A stretch of DNA of 64,000 bases, taken from positions 186,001 through 250,000 of the forward strand of contig JASBTX010000042.1 in assembly GCA_030148225.1 (NCBI GenBank). The letters run 5' to 3'. This DNA is from Paracoccaceae bacterium. GTDB lineage: Bacteria > Pseudomonadota > Alphaproteobacteria > Rhodobacterales > Rhodobacteraceae. This document shows positions 43,358 to 52,108 of the stretch, piece after piece. Each line of letters starts with the position of its first letter. The first letter of the stretch is position 1. The position numbers were made by a program, and so were the translations under genes. The notes under the pieces are model-generated. The model did no database searches, was not told the origin of the DNA, and saw only the letters and a list, made by a program, of their open reading frames with translations.

Positions 43358-44895
43358 CCCGCAAATTTCGTCTGGGCCGCGCCTTTGCCACCGTCGGCCT
43401 CTGGACCATGGCAAGCCGGGTGCTGGGCTTTGTCCGCGACATCCTGATTGCCGCCTTTCTGGGGGCGGGCCCGGTGGCAGAGGCATTCTTTATCGCGTTT
43501 TCCCTGCCCAACATGTTCCGCCGCTTCTTTGCCGAGGGCGCGTTCAACATGGCTTTCGTGCCGATGTTTTCAAAAAAACTCGAGGCTGAAAGTGACGCCG
43601 AAGGCTTTGCCAGCGATGCGATGAGCGGCCTTGGTGCCGTACTGATCGTGCTGACGCTGCTGGCAACGCTCTTCATGCCATGGCTGGTGCTGGCGATGGC
43701 ATCCGGTTTTGCGGCGGATAACCGGCTGGAACTGGCCACGGCGTTCGGGCGCATCGCCTTTCCCTATATCCTTTTCATTTCGCTCGCGGCGCTCTTTTCG
43801 GGTGTACTGAACGCTGCCGGCCGGTTTGTTGCTGCGGCTGCTGCGCCCGTTCTGCTGAATGTCCTTTTTATCGGGGTGATCACCGCCGCCCATTTCGCGG
43901 GCTGGCCGCTGGGTCAGGCGCTGGCATGGACAGTGCCGGTGGCCGGGATCGCGCAGCTTGTGCTGGTCTGGTGGGCGGCAGCGCGGGCAGGGTTTCGCAT
44001 CCTGCCCCGTCTGCCGCGTCTGACCCCCGAACTCAGGCGGCTGGCGATCATCGCCGCACCGGCGGCGCTGGCGGGTGGCGTCGTCCAGATCAACCTGTTG
44101 GTCGGGCGGCAGGTCGCGAGTTTTTTCGACGGGGCGATTGTCTGGCTCAATATCGCCGACCGCCTGTATCAGTTGCCCCTGGGGGTGATCGGCATCGCGG
44201 TCGGGGTAGTGTTGTTGCCTGATTTGTCGCGGCGGCTTCAGTCGGGCGATACCGCCGGGGCGCAGGCCGCGTTCAGCCGCTCGGCAGAGTTCTCGATGGC
44301 TTTTACCATTCCGTCGGCTGTGGCGCTGGCGGTGATCCCGCTGCCCATCGTGTCAGTTCTATTTCAGCGTGGTGCCTTTCTGATTTCGGACAGTCAGGCC
44401 ACTGCGCTGGCGCTGGCGATCTACGCGCTGGGCCTGCCCGCCTTTGTGCTGCAAAAGGTGCTGCAACCCCTTTATTTCGCGCGCGAAGATACCCGTCGTC
44501 CGTTCCGCTTTGCGGTGGTGGCCATGGTGATCAACGCCGTGGTTGCCGTGGGGCTGGCGCCCTTTGTCGGCTATCTCTCGGCGGCGATTGCCACGACGGC
44601 TGCGGCCTGGACGATGGTGATCCTGTTGTCGCGCGGCGCGCATGAGATGGGACAGGCGGCGGTGCTGGACCGTCGTTTTCACGACAGGCTCTGGCGAATT
44701 ACCGCGGCCTCGGCGCTGATGGGGCTGGTGCTGATCGGCCTGACGGTTGCGGGCGTGTCTTATCTGGGGCCGGGGCCGCTCAGGTTCGTTGCGCTGGCCG
44801 TGGTGATCGTCGCGGGTATCGTCAGCTATGGCCTTTTCGGGGTGATGATGGGCGCCTTTCGCCCGGGCGAGTTGCGCAGGGCGGTGCGGCGCTGA
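43354..44895 (+). CDS. murJ: Lipid II flippase MurJ
   Basis: A 513-residue polytopic protein with about 14 hydrophobic helices of the MOP superfamily. The opening FATVGLWTMASRVLGFVRD and the segment SLPNMFRRFFAEGAFNMAFV are family hallmarks. It flips lipid II across the inner membrane for peptidoglycan synthesis. The GTG start at 43354 overlaps the glnD stop by 4 bp. glnD-murJ-trpS is a conserved alphaproteobacterial cluster, here with a convergent rhomboid gene in between. Confidence 0.96.
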   Translation: MTRKFRLGRAFATVGLWTMASRVLGFVRDILIAAFLGAGPVAEAFFIAFSLPNMFRRFFAEGAFNMAFVPMFSKKLEAESDAEGFASDAMSGLGAVLIVLTLLATLFMPWLVLAMASGFAADNRLELATAFGRIAFPYILFISLAALFSGVLNAAGRFVAAAAAPVLLNVLFIGVITAAHFAGWPLGQALAWTVPVAGIAQLVLVWWAAARAGFRILPRLPRLTPELRRLAIIAAPAALAGGVVQINLLVGRQVASFFDGAIVWLNIADRLYQLPLGVIGIAVGVVLLPDLSRRLQSGDTAGAQAAFSRSAEFSMAFTIPSAVALAVIPLPIVSVLFQRGAFLISDSQATALALAIYALGLPAFVLQKVLQPLYFAREDTRRPFRFAVVAMVINAVVAVGLAPFVGYLSAAIATTAAAWTMVILLSRGAHEMGQAAVLDRRFHDRLWRITAASALMGLVLIGLTVAGVSYLGPGPLRFVALAVVIVAGIVSYGLFGVMMGAFRPGELRRAVRR

Positions 44896-44906
44896 TCTCT
44901 GTGGCT

Positions 44907-45590
44907 TCAGCGCCCGCGCATCTTGGCCCTGACGCGCTGCCAGCCACCGGGTGAAACCACGAATGACAGGCCAAATCCCGTGACAAAACCGGCGACATCG
45001 GCGATCCAGTCGCGCGTGCCGCCGAATATGCCGAATACCAGCTGGATCGCCAGCAGCATCCCGATCAGGCCAAAGGCGCGGTATTGCTGGCCGCCCGTGG
45101 CCGCAAGGCTGACCCATAGCAGAAACGTGTAGGCCCCGATCAGCCCATAGGCCGCCGGATATCCGCCAACCAAGAGGCCGCGCGCCTCTCCCAGAAGGCC
45201 ATAGATGACGGCACCCGAGATGGATGAGCCGAAAAAAAGCGTAAGGATGGCCAGCGTCGAAAAGACCGACGCCACCATGTTGCCGATCGCCAGCAGGATG
45301 ACGACAACAAAGAGGGCATGCATGAAGGACATGTGGATCAGCGGATAGGTGATCAGCCGTACCAGACCTTCGGCGGGCCATGTCCTGTTTGTGAGCATCC
45401 AGTCGAATATCGCGTTGATGAACCCGAAATTCTGGATGGCATTGACGCGCCAGCCTATCGCCTCGGGCCCGCCGATCAGGCCGCGCGCGCCAAGGCTGAA
45501 CAGGGCCTCGATCCCGATGATGACCACTGCCAGCGCGACGATGACCGGCGGCAGGGGATTGAAAGGGGATGCATCGGGGTTTTGCGACAT
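44907..45590 (-). CDS. Rhomboid-like membrane protein lacking catalytic residues
   Basis: A 227-residue protein with about six or seven hydrophobic helices. The rhomboid frame is clear: LITYPLIHMSFMHALFVVVI, FGSSISGAVIYGLLGEAR, and a helix ending GGYPAAYGLIGAY. Where active rhomboids have G-x-S-G-A, this has GGYPA (Tyr144 for Ser), and the histidine of the last helix pair is Asp in IADVAGFVTGF. It is thus probably not a protease. The start ATG 45590 is the simplest; longer in-frame readings run over trpS. Confidence 0.82.
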   Translation of the reverse strand: MSQNPDASPFNPLPPVIVALAVVIIGIEALFSLGARGLIGGPEAIGWRVNAIQNFGFINAIFDWMLTNRTWPAEGLVRLITYPLIHMSFMHALFVVVILLAIGNMVASVFSTLAILTLFFGSSISGAVIYGLLGEARGLLVGGYPAAYGLIGAYTFLLWVSLAATGGQQYRAFGLIGMLLAIQLVFGIFGGTRDWIADVAGFVTGFGLSFVVSPGGWQRVRAKMRGR

Positions 45591-45668
45591 GGGCCGGGGG
45601 CTTTCGGTTGACGATGGTTTCACCCATGGGTAAGCGAGGCTGAGCCAAATATCCAGACGGAGCACACC

Positions 45669-46688
45669 ATGACCGAGGTGGTCCATACACCCCGCGTATT
45701 CTCGGGTATTCAGCCATCGGGCGGCCTGACACTGGGCAATTATCTGGGCGCGATCAAACGCTTTGTCGAGATGCAGGCAGATGGCATCGAAAGCATCTAT
45801 TGCATGGTCGATCTGCATGCGATCACCGTGTGGCAGGACCCTGACAAGCTGCGCCATGCCACGCGCGAACTGTGCGCGGGATATATCGCCGCCGGGCTGG
45901 ACCCTGCGAAATCCATCCTGTTCAACCAGTCGCAGGTGGCCGAGCACGTGCAGCTGAGCTGGATCTTCAACTGTGTGGCGCGCATGGGCTGGATGAACCG
46001 GATGACCCAGTTCAAGGACAAGGCAGGAAAGAACCGGGAAAACGCCTCGGTCGGGCTGTTTTCCTATCCCACGCTGATGGCGGCTGATATTCTGGTCTAT
46101 CACGCGACGCATGTGCCGGTGGGCGAAGATCAGAAACAGCATCTGGAACTGACGCGCGATATCGCAACCAAGTTCAACCATGATTTCGGCACCGACTTTT
46201 TTCCGATCACCGAACCGGTGATCGAGGGTGCCGCGACCCGGGTCATGAGCCTGCGCGACGGGACCAAGAAGATGTCGAAATCCGATCCTTCCGACATGTC
46301 GCGGATCAACATGACCGATGATGCGGATGCGATTGCCCAGAAGATCCGCAAGGCCAAGACCGACCCCGATGCGCTGCCAAGCGAGGCCGGAGGGCTGGAA
46401 GGCCGGGCCGAGGCGCAGAACCTGATCAATATCTATGCTGCCCTTGCGGAGATGTCGGTCGAGGATGTTCTGGGGGAAGTCGGCGGCAAGCAGTTTTCCG
46501 CGTTCAAGCCGATGCTGGTCGATCTGGCGGTCGCACGCCTGTCACCCATTTCCGCCGAAATGGACCGGCTGATGCAGGATGAGGCCGAGATTGACGCCAT
46601 TCTGGCCGATGGTTCCGAACGGGCACGGGCCATTGCCGCACCTATCCTGAAAAAGACCTACGAAATCGTGGGCATGGTCGGCGCCTGA
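45669..46688 (+). CDS. trpS: Tryptophanyl-tRNA synthetase
   Basis: A 339-residue class I synthetase. The HIGH-like motif lies in [18 protein letters not shown] and KMSKS in [17 protein letters not shown]. The Rossmann core also shows [10 protein letters not shown] and [23 protein letters not shown] lies upstream of the ATG at 45669. It follows murJ, past the convergent rhomboid gene. Confidence 0.98.
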   Translation: MTEVVHTPRVFSGIQPSGGLTLGNYLGAIKRFVEMQADGIESIYCMVDLHAITVWQDPDKLRHATRELCAGYIAAGLDPAKSILFNQSQVAEHVQLSWIFNCVARMGWMNRMTQFKDKAGKNRENASVGLFSYPTLMAADILVYHATHVPVGEDQKQHLELTRDIATKFNHDFGTDFFPITEPVIEGAATRVMSLRDGTKKMSKSDPSDMSRINMTDDADAIAQKIRKAKTDPDALPSEAGGLEGRAEAQNLINIYAALAEMSVEDVLGEVGGKQFSAFKPMLVDLAVARLSPISAEMDRLMQDEAEIDAILADGSERARAIAAPILKKTYEIVGMVGA

Positions 46689-46729
46689 TTGTCGGCGCGC
46701 GGGTGCCTTGCGCGTTAGTTGCGTCAGTT

Positions 46730-46750
46730 TTTGCACAGAACTTGTGCAAA
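46730..46750. promoter_or_regulatory. Inverted repeat, probable operator of the VOC gene
   Basis: TTTGCACA and TGTGCAAA form a perfect 8-bp inverted repeat with a 5-nt spacer. It lies about 60 bp before the VOC gene start. TTGCAC within it could serve as a -35 box, so a bound repressor would block transcription. No regulator gene is adjacent. Confidence 0.5.
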
Positions 46751-46809
46751 TAGCGATCTTTTACTCTATTGGCACACAGCATTAGTGATGTGCCGAAAGG
46801 AGATTGCAA

Positions 46810-47289
46810 ATGACAAACCCTGATCATCCCACTATCGGTCATGTCCATCTGCGGGTGGCTGATCTGGACCGCGCTATCGCGTTTTACCGCGACGTTCTGG
46901 GCTTTGAGGTTCAGCAGCGCTATGCCGATCAGGCTGCGTTTCTGGGCGCGGGCGGCTATCACCATCACATCGGCCTGAATGTCTGGGAAAGCAAGGGCGG
47001 CACACCCCCGGCGCCGGGTCATACCGGGCTGTATCATTCCGCCATTCTCTATCCTTCGCGCAAGGCACTCGCCAATGCGCTGGCGCGGGTTGTGGCGGCT
47101 GATGTCGCACTGAGCGGTTCCGCCGATCACGGCGTTTCCGAAGCGATCTATTTCGATGATCCCGACGGCAACGGGGTAGAGATTTACCGCGACCGCGACC
47201 CGTCGGAATGGCCACGTGACGCCGACGGCAATCTGGCCATGGTCAACCGGCGGCTGGATCTGAACGCATTGCTGGCCGAGGCAGACTGA
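46810..47289 (+). CDS. VOC-family dioxygenase-like protein
   Basis: A 159-residue protein of the vicinal oxygen chelate fold: HVHLRVADLDRAIAFYRDVL, then HHIGLNVWESKGG and YHSAILYPSRKALANAL, and DDPDGNGVEIYRDRDPSEW. Candidate metal ligands are the His in VHLRV, the His in YHSAI and the Glu in GVEIYRDR, as in catechol 2,3-dioxygenases. The substrate is unknown. ATG 46810 has GGAG 8 nt upstream; a TTG at 46804 is too close to that site. Confidence 0.85.
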   Translation: MTNPDHPTIGHVHLRVADLDRAIAFYRDVLGFEVQQRYADQAAFLGAGGYHHHIGLNVWESKGGTPPAPGHTGLYHSAILYPSRKALANALARVVAADVALSGSADHGVSEAIYFDDPDGNGVEIYRDRDPSEWPRDADGNLAMVNRRLDLNALLAEAD

Positions 47290-47355
47290 TCCCCGGCCAA
47301 ATATGTCTGGACCGCTTACCTATTCCCGCATAGGGTCAGGCGCGGGAGGACGAAT

Positions 47356-48225
47356 ATGGCCAACGGGAAAAACATCAAAACCTATGTCGATGGCGCGTGG
47401 CACGACGATGACACGATGATCATGCGCGCCGGCGATCACGGTGCCTGGCTGGGCAGTTCGGTTTTTGACGGCGCGCGGCTTTATGACGGCCTGACACCCG
47501 ATCTCAGGGCGCATTGCGCGCGCGTGAATGCATCGGCAGAGGCGATGTCGATGCAGCCCTTTGTCGGCGTGGATGAGATGTTGAATATCATCCACGAGGG
47601 GCTGAAACGCTATCCTAAGGGCACGCCGGTCTATATCCGGCCCATGTATTGGGCGCAGGACGGCTTTGAAACTTTTGTCGGGCCAGATGCGGACTCAACC
47701 CGCTTTGCCATATGCCTTGAGGAATATCCCATGGCCCCGCCCGAGGCCGCGGCGACGCTGACCACCACGCGGTTCCGGCGCCCGGTGCTGGAAGATGCGG
47801 TCATCAACGCCAAGGCCGGGTGCCTGTATCCGAACAATGCCCGCATGCTGCGCGAAGCCCGGGCCAAGGGTTATGTCAATGCACTGGTCACCGATGTCGC
47901 CGGAAATGTCGCGGAATCCGCGACGGCCAATGTCTTTCTGGTCAAGGACGGAGAGGTCTTTACCCCCATTCCCAATGGCACGTTTCTGGCCGGGATCACG
48001 CGGGCACGGCATCTGAAGAACCTCGCCGCGGACGGCGTAAAAACGCACGAGACAGTGCTGGGTTTCGATGACTTCAGGGATGCTGACGAGGTTTTCATGT
48101 CCGGCAACCTGATGAAGGTCACGCCGGTGACCGAATTCGATGGCACGCATTACCAGATCGGCCCGGTAACCAAACGCCTGCGCGAGATGTACTGGGACTG
48201 GGCCCATTCGGCCGGGTCGGATTAG
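47356..48225 (+). CDS. ilvE: Branched-chain amino acid aminotransferase
   Basis: A 289-residue class IV PLP enzyme. The PLP lysine is Lys153 in DAVINAKAGCLYPNNARML, and the tail of the active site shows GNVAESATANVFLVKDGEVF and GTFLAGITRARHLKNLA. It transfers amino groups between branched-chain keto acids and glutamate. GGGAGG lies before the ATG at 47356. Other class IV aminotransferases (D-amino acid type) are less likely given FDGARLYDG. Confidence 0.9.
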   Translation: MANGKNIKTYVDGAWHDDDTMIMRAGDHGAWLGSSVFDGARLYDGLTPDLRAHCARVNASAEAMSMQPFVGVDEMLNIIHEGLKRYPKGTPVYIRPMYWAQDGFETFVGPDADSTRFAICLEEYPMAPPEAAATLTTTRFRRPVLEDAVINAKAGCLYPNNARMLREARAKGYVNALVTDVAGNVAESATANVFLVKDGEVFTPIPNGTFLAGITRARHLKNLAADGVKTHETVLGFDDFRDADEVFMSGNLMKVTPVTEFDGTHYQIGPVTKRLREMYWDWAHSAGSD

Positions 48226-48290
48226 CGCCGGGCTGGAAATCCAACCGCGTCAGAGCCATATATTGTTCAGGTGTAAACAAGGATCGACCG

Positions 48291-48527
48291 ATGATTGCCC
48301 TGCTTCGGCCTGCGCTGGTACTGCTCTTGATCACCACTGTGGTTTATCTCAGCGTGTCGAGCTATCTGATCCGCGGCAAGGCCGATCAGCTCAGGAAAGT
48401 CGGCGCGGGAGAGCCCGCCGATCTGGCGCGCTATGCCAGATCAATCCGACCGCGCCTGTTTTTCTGGATATACGTTCTGCCCTATGCCGGGCTGATCCTG
48501 CTGATCAGTTTTACCGAGATCCTCTGA
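48291..48527 (+). CDS. Small membrane protein with two helices
   Basis: A 78-residue protein. Helix 1 is LLRPALVLLLITTVVYLSV, a charged middle follows (GKADQLRKVGAGEPADLARY) and helix 2 is FFWIYVLPYAGLILLISF. The family is not recognised. AAGGATCG precedes the ATG at 48291 and it follows ilvE after 65 bp in the same direction. Its tail faces the CoA-transferase gene 9 bp away. Confidence 0.75.
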   Translation: MIALLRPALVLLLITTVVYLSVSSYLIRGKADQLRKVGAGEPADLARYARSIRPRLFFWIYVLPYAGLILLISFTEIL

Positions 48528-48536
48528 CCACCAGCC

Positions 48537-49664
48537 CTATTCGTCGAACCCTTCGCCCTGGTGCTGGCCCAGCCGGGGTGGCGGACGGTCCGTGCGTGTC
48601 TGCGCATCGGAAAACCGGATCGGGTTACGGATCGAGGGCAGGCCGTCGATATCAAGCTGCAGTCCGCGCGCCCTGATCTGTGGATCGTCGAAAACCTCTT
48701 TGATGGTGTTGATCGGCCCGGCAGGGATCGACTGATCCTCGCAGTCGGCAAGCAAGCCGGCCTTGGAAAACCCCCGTGTCTTTTCGGTCAGCAGCGCGGT
48801 CATCGCCGCGCGGTTCCGGATGCGGTCGGCATTGGTCTTGAAGCGCTCATCGCCTGGCATATCCGACAGGTCGAGCACCTGACAAAGTCGGCTGAACTGG
48901 GCGTCGTTGCCCGTGGCGATGATGATAAAGCCGTCGGCGCAGTCAAAGACCTGATAGGGTGCAAGGTTCTGGTGCGCGTTGCCGATCATTTCCGGTGCAA
49001 CACCCGTCGTCAGATAGTTCATGCCCTGGTTGGCCGTCACGGCAGTGGCGACATCCAGAAGAGACATGTCGATATGCTGGCCCCGGCCCGTCCTGTTGCG
49101 CTGGGCCAGTGCGGCCTGAATGGCGATAACGGAATAAAGACCGGTAAAAATATCGGTGACAGCAACCCCGACCTTTTGCGGCTGACCTGCGGGATCGCCG
49201 GTGATCGACATCAGGCCGCTCATGCCCTGAATGATATAATCATATCCCGCCCGGTGGGCATAAGGCCCCGTCTGTCCAAAACCGGTGATCGAGCAATAGA
49301 CAAGCTCGGGAAACCGTTCGGACAGGGTGTCATAGTCCAACCCGTATTTGGCCAGCCCGCCCAGTTTGTAATTTTCGATCAGAACATCGGCCCCGGCGAT
49401 AAGTTCCATCAGTTCGGCGTGACCTTCGGATGTTCGGAAGTCGATCACGACCGAACGTTTGCCCCGGTTCGCAGCGTGAAAATAGGATGCGGTCTGCCCG
49501 CCCTCTTCGGGCACGAATGGCGGCCCCCAGCGGCGCGTGTCATCGCCAGCCGGGCTTTCTACCTTGATCACGTCCGCGCCCAGATCGGCCAGCGTCTGCC
49601 CGGCCCACGGGCCAGCCAGTATGCGCGCGAGTTCGACGACCTTCAGTCCCTGCAGGGGATACAT
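48537..49664 (-). CDS. CaiB/BaiF-family (class III) CoA-transferase
   Basis: A 375-residue enzyme. The N-terminal GLKVVELARILAGPWAGQTL, LGADVIKVESPAGDDTRRWG and the catalytic Asp142 region GYDYIIQGMSGLMSITG are typical. It moves CoA between carboxylic acids; the substrate is unknown. ATG 49664 (MYPLQGL) has AGGA 6 nt upstream, better than the ATG two codons earlier. The reverse-strand neighbours have no obvious metabolic link. Confidence 0.92.
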   Translation of the reverse strand: MYPLQGLKVVELARILAGPWAGQTLADLGADVIKVESPAGDDTRRWGPPFVPEEGGQTASYFHAANRGKRSVVIDFRTSEGHAELMELIAGADVLIENYKLGGLAKYGLDYDTLSERFPELVYCSITGFGQTGPYAHRAGYDYIIQGMSGLMSITGDPAGQPQKVGVAVTDIFTGLYSVIAIQAALAQRNRTGRGQHIDMSLLDVATAVTANQGMNYLTTGVAPEMIGNAHQNLAPYQVFDCADGFIIIATGNDAQFSRLCQVLDLSDMPGDERFKTNADRIRNRAAMTALLTEKTRGFSKAGLLADCEDQSIPAGPINTIKEVFDDPQIRARGLQLDIDGLPSIRNPIRFSDAQTRTDRPPPRLGQHQGEGFDE

Positions 49665-49735
49665 GTGCATTCCTGTTCACAGAGGGGCCGCAACATGACC
49701 CATTCTTTCAGGCTCAGATGCGGCACGGGAATACT

Positions 49736-50365
49736 CTAGTTTACCAGCTTGCTGTCGAACAGTTCGCGGAACTCGTCCAGGCTCATGTTCGGTTCCAGCC
49801 TGCCATCGATCAGAAAGGATGGGGTCGAGCGTATGCCGTCGCGCTGGGCGTTTTGCTGATAGAGCGCAACCATTGCCTGCGCCTTTACACCATCGGACAG
49901 GCAGGCATCGAACTCGGCATCATTAATACCTGCGCTATTGGCCATCTGCCTGAGGCTGGCAACCACATCAGCGGGTTCGCCCCGCGACCAGATCTCTTGC
50001 GTGTCGAACAGCATCTCGTTGATGCCGAAAAACCGCTCGGGGCCGCCGCAGCGGGCCACCATCGCTGCCCAGAGCCCGGGGCGGTCGAAATAGACCTCGC
50101 GAAAGGTCAGATGCACCTTGCCCGTGTCGATATATTCATTCTTGAGATGCTCAAACACATCGGTGTGGAAGCGTTTGCAATACGGGCAGGTATACGAGGA
50201 ATACTCGATTAGCTGAATTGGTGCGTCGGGTGACCCCATGGTCATTTCCAGCACGATCGAGGTGTCGATATCTTCGGCTGCGGTCTGGGCTGACGCGGGG
50301 GATAGCGCTGCTGCGGCCAGTATGATGGCTGCGCCGAGCGCGCCAAGAAATCTCTTTCTCTGCAT
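49736..50365 (-). CDS. Periplasmic DsbA-like thiol:disulfide oxidoreductase
   Basis: A 209-residue precursor with an N-terminal signal peptide (RFLGALGAAIILAAAAL then SPASA-Q). The thioredoxin fold has SSYTCPYCKRFHTDVFEHL (Cys60, Cys63), a helical insertion, and the cis-Pro loop RSTPSFLIDG. The CPYC motif and the fold are of the DsbA/DSBA-like DsbG-type group. Its start codon overlaps the stop of the DciA-like gene by 1 nt, so the two are coupled. Confidence 0.92.
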   Translation of the reverse strand: MQRKRFLGALGAAIILAAAALSPASAQTAAEDIDTSIVLEMTMGSPDAPIQLIEYSSYTCPYCKRFHTDVFEHLKNEYIDTGKVHLTFREVYFDRPGLWAAMVARCGGPERFFGINEMLFDTQEIWSRGEPADVVASLRQMANSAGINDAEFDACLSDGVKAQAMVALYQQNAQRDGIRSTPSFLIDGRLEPNMSLDEFRELFDSKLVN

Positions 50366-50910
50366 TACAAATCCTCTGATTTCGATGTGTTATGTGTCAG
50401 GACGTTTTGCGCCAGCATCTCTAAGGCGCTGCGCAGGTCCTGATTGCCAATCTCTTCCGCCACTTTGCGCGCCTTGGTGCGGACAGCTTCGGTTGGTGCC
50501 TTTGGTGCTGGCTCAGCGGGCTGAAACGCCACCTGACCTTCGGCAAACCCGACGGGCGCAGTCTGCGTGATGGCGATATGCGAGATTGCCGAGTAACCAT
50601 AGCAGGCATTCACACGCTGACGGATCGTATCCTTTTGCATTGCCAGCATCGGTGCGCGGGCGCCCGTTGTCAGCAGGGTCAGCGTCGCGCCGAAACCCTT
50701 TCTGCCATAGCTGACCTTTACCGGCAGCGCCGTCTCGGCGATCTCATCGCCCACGACTTCGGCCCAGTGGGTGACAAGGCGTGATACGGCGAACCCGCGG
50801 CTTTCGCTCGCCTGCCGAATTTGGCGCTGAACAAGGGAAGCCGTTTGCCGAAAGCCCCGGCCGCGCGGTCGCGATGCCGGTCGTTTCGGATATTGTGGTT
50901 TTGCTGTCAC
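50365..50910 (-). CDS. DUF721/DciA-like protein
   Basis: A 181-residue protein. The N-terminal RGRGFRQTASLVQRQIRQAS, then VTHWAEVVGDEIAETALPVK and LTLLTTGARAPMLAMQKDTI fit DUF721, the family of DciA, which helps load the replicative helicase. The C-terminal third is low in similarity to anything recognised. It is divergent from mutY and precedes the DsbA gene. Confidence 0.82.
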   Translation of the reverse strand: MTAKPQYPKRPASRPRGRGFRQTASLVQRQIRQASESRGFAVSRLVTHWAEVVGDEIAETALPVKVSYGRKGFGATLTLLTTGARAPMLAMQKDTIRQRVNACYGYSAISHIAITQTAPVGFAEGQVAFQPAEPAPKAPTEAVRTKARKVAEEIGNQDLRSALEMLAQNVLTHNTSKSEDL

Positions 50911-50994
50911 TGGCTTGCCGTTCCCTGCGTTGCCGCTATCTTAGATCGTCGTACGGCAGAGGCCAGCTTTTCCGGTGGCAGATGGGCATAAATC

Positions 50995-52071
50995 TTGTGT
51001 GAGACCGAAGAGGGACAGGCGGCGCGCGCGCTTCTGGACTGGTATGATACCCATGCGCGTGAATTGCCATGGCGGACCGGTCCGCGGGAAGTTCGGGCGG
51101 GTCATCAGCCTGATCCCTATCATGTCTGGCTGTCTGAAATCATGCTGCAGCAAACAACCGTCGCCACGGTCGCGTCCTACTACGCGCGCTTTCTGACGCT
51201 GTGGCCCACGGTTGGCGACCTCGCCCGGGCCGAAGATGCGCGTGTCATGGCAGAATGGGCCGGGCTGGGTTACTATGCGCGGGCGCGAAACCTGCTGAAA
51301 TGTGCGCGTGCCGTCCTGGCAGAGCATGGCGGTATTTTTCCGTCGGATCGGGCGGCGCTCTTGGGGTTGCCGGGTATCGGCCCCTACACCGCCGCGGCCG
51401 TGGCAGCCATCGCCTTTGACCGGCCCGAAACCGTGATGGACGGCAATGTCGAACGGGTGATGGCCCGTCAGCACCGGGTCGAAACTCCGCTGCCTGCGGC
51501 CAAACCCGAACTCTTCGGTCTGGCCGAGGCGCGTACCCCCGCATTGCGACCGGGCGACTATGCGCAGGCGGTCATGGATCTGGGGGCGACGATCTGTCGG
51601 CCCCGCAACCCCGTATGCGAACGCTGCCCATGGCAGGCCCGGTGCCGGGCATATCAGGCAGGGGATGTGACGGCCTATCCGGTCAGATTGCCAAAGCAGG
51701 CCAAGCCCAGACGCTTTGGCCACGCCTGCGTTGGACGCACCGGATCGGGCGCGTGGATATTAGAGCGTCGGCCCGCGCGCGGCCTTTTGGGCGGCATGCT
51801 CGGCTGGCCGGGATCAGCATGGGGTGAACCGTCTGAATTCGTGCCACCATTCGCGGCCAACTGGCGGCGATTGCCCGCGACCGTTCGCCACATATTTACG
51901 CATTTCGACCTTGAGCTGGTGGTGTGGATCGCGCGGGACGCAGATGCGCCCAACCTCGAAGCTGCTGAAATCCTTGGGGCTTCGGCCTTTCGTCCCGGCG
52001 ATCTGCCCACGGTGATGCGCAAGGTTTTTGATATGGCCGAGCCCGCGCTGGCCGATATTTCGTTTTCCTGA
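50995..52071 (+). CDS. mutY: A/G-specific adenine glycosylase
   Basis: A 358-residue repair enzyme that excises adenine opposite 8-oxoguanine. SEIMLQQTTVATVASYY, LLGLPGIGPYTAAAVAAIAF (HhH) and the catalytic Asp in TVMDGNVERVMAR are intact. Cys residues follow C-x6-C-x2-C-x5-C (CRPRNPVCERCPWQARC). The C-terminal NUDIX-like domain spans about 225-350. The TTG at 50995 is chosen because a stop codon lies two codons upstream in frame; there is no good ribosome binding site. Confidence 0.95.
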   Translation: MCETEEGQAARALLDWYDTHARELPWRTGPREVRAGHQPDPYHVWLSEIMLQQTTVATVASYYARFLTLWPTVGDLARAEDARVMAEWAGLGYYARARNLLKCARAVLAEHGGIFPSDRAALLGLPGIGPYTAAAVAAIAFDRPETVMDGNVERVMARQHRVETPLPAAKPELFGLAEARTPALRPGDYAQAVMDLGATICRPRNPVCERCPWQARCRAYQAGDVTAYPVRLPKQAKPRRFGHACVGRTGSGAWILERRPARGLLGGMLGWPGSAWGEPSEFVPPFAANWRRLPATVRHIFTHFDLELVVWIARDADAPNLEAAEILGASAFRPGDLPTVMRKVFDMAEPALADISFS

Positions 52072-52108
52072 CGCCGCGATATACTGCACGCAAAAGCGGA
52101 GCAGCAAG

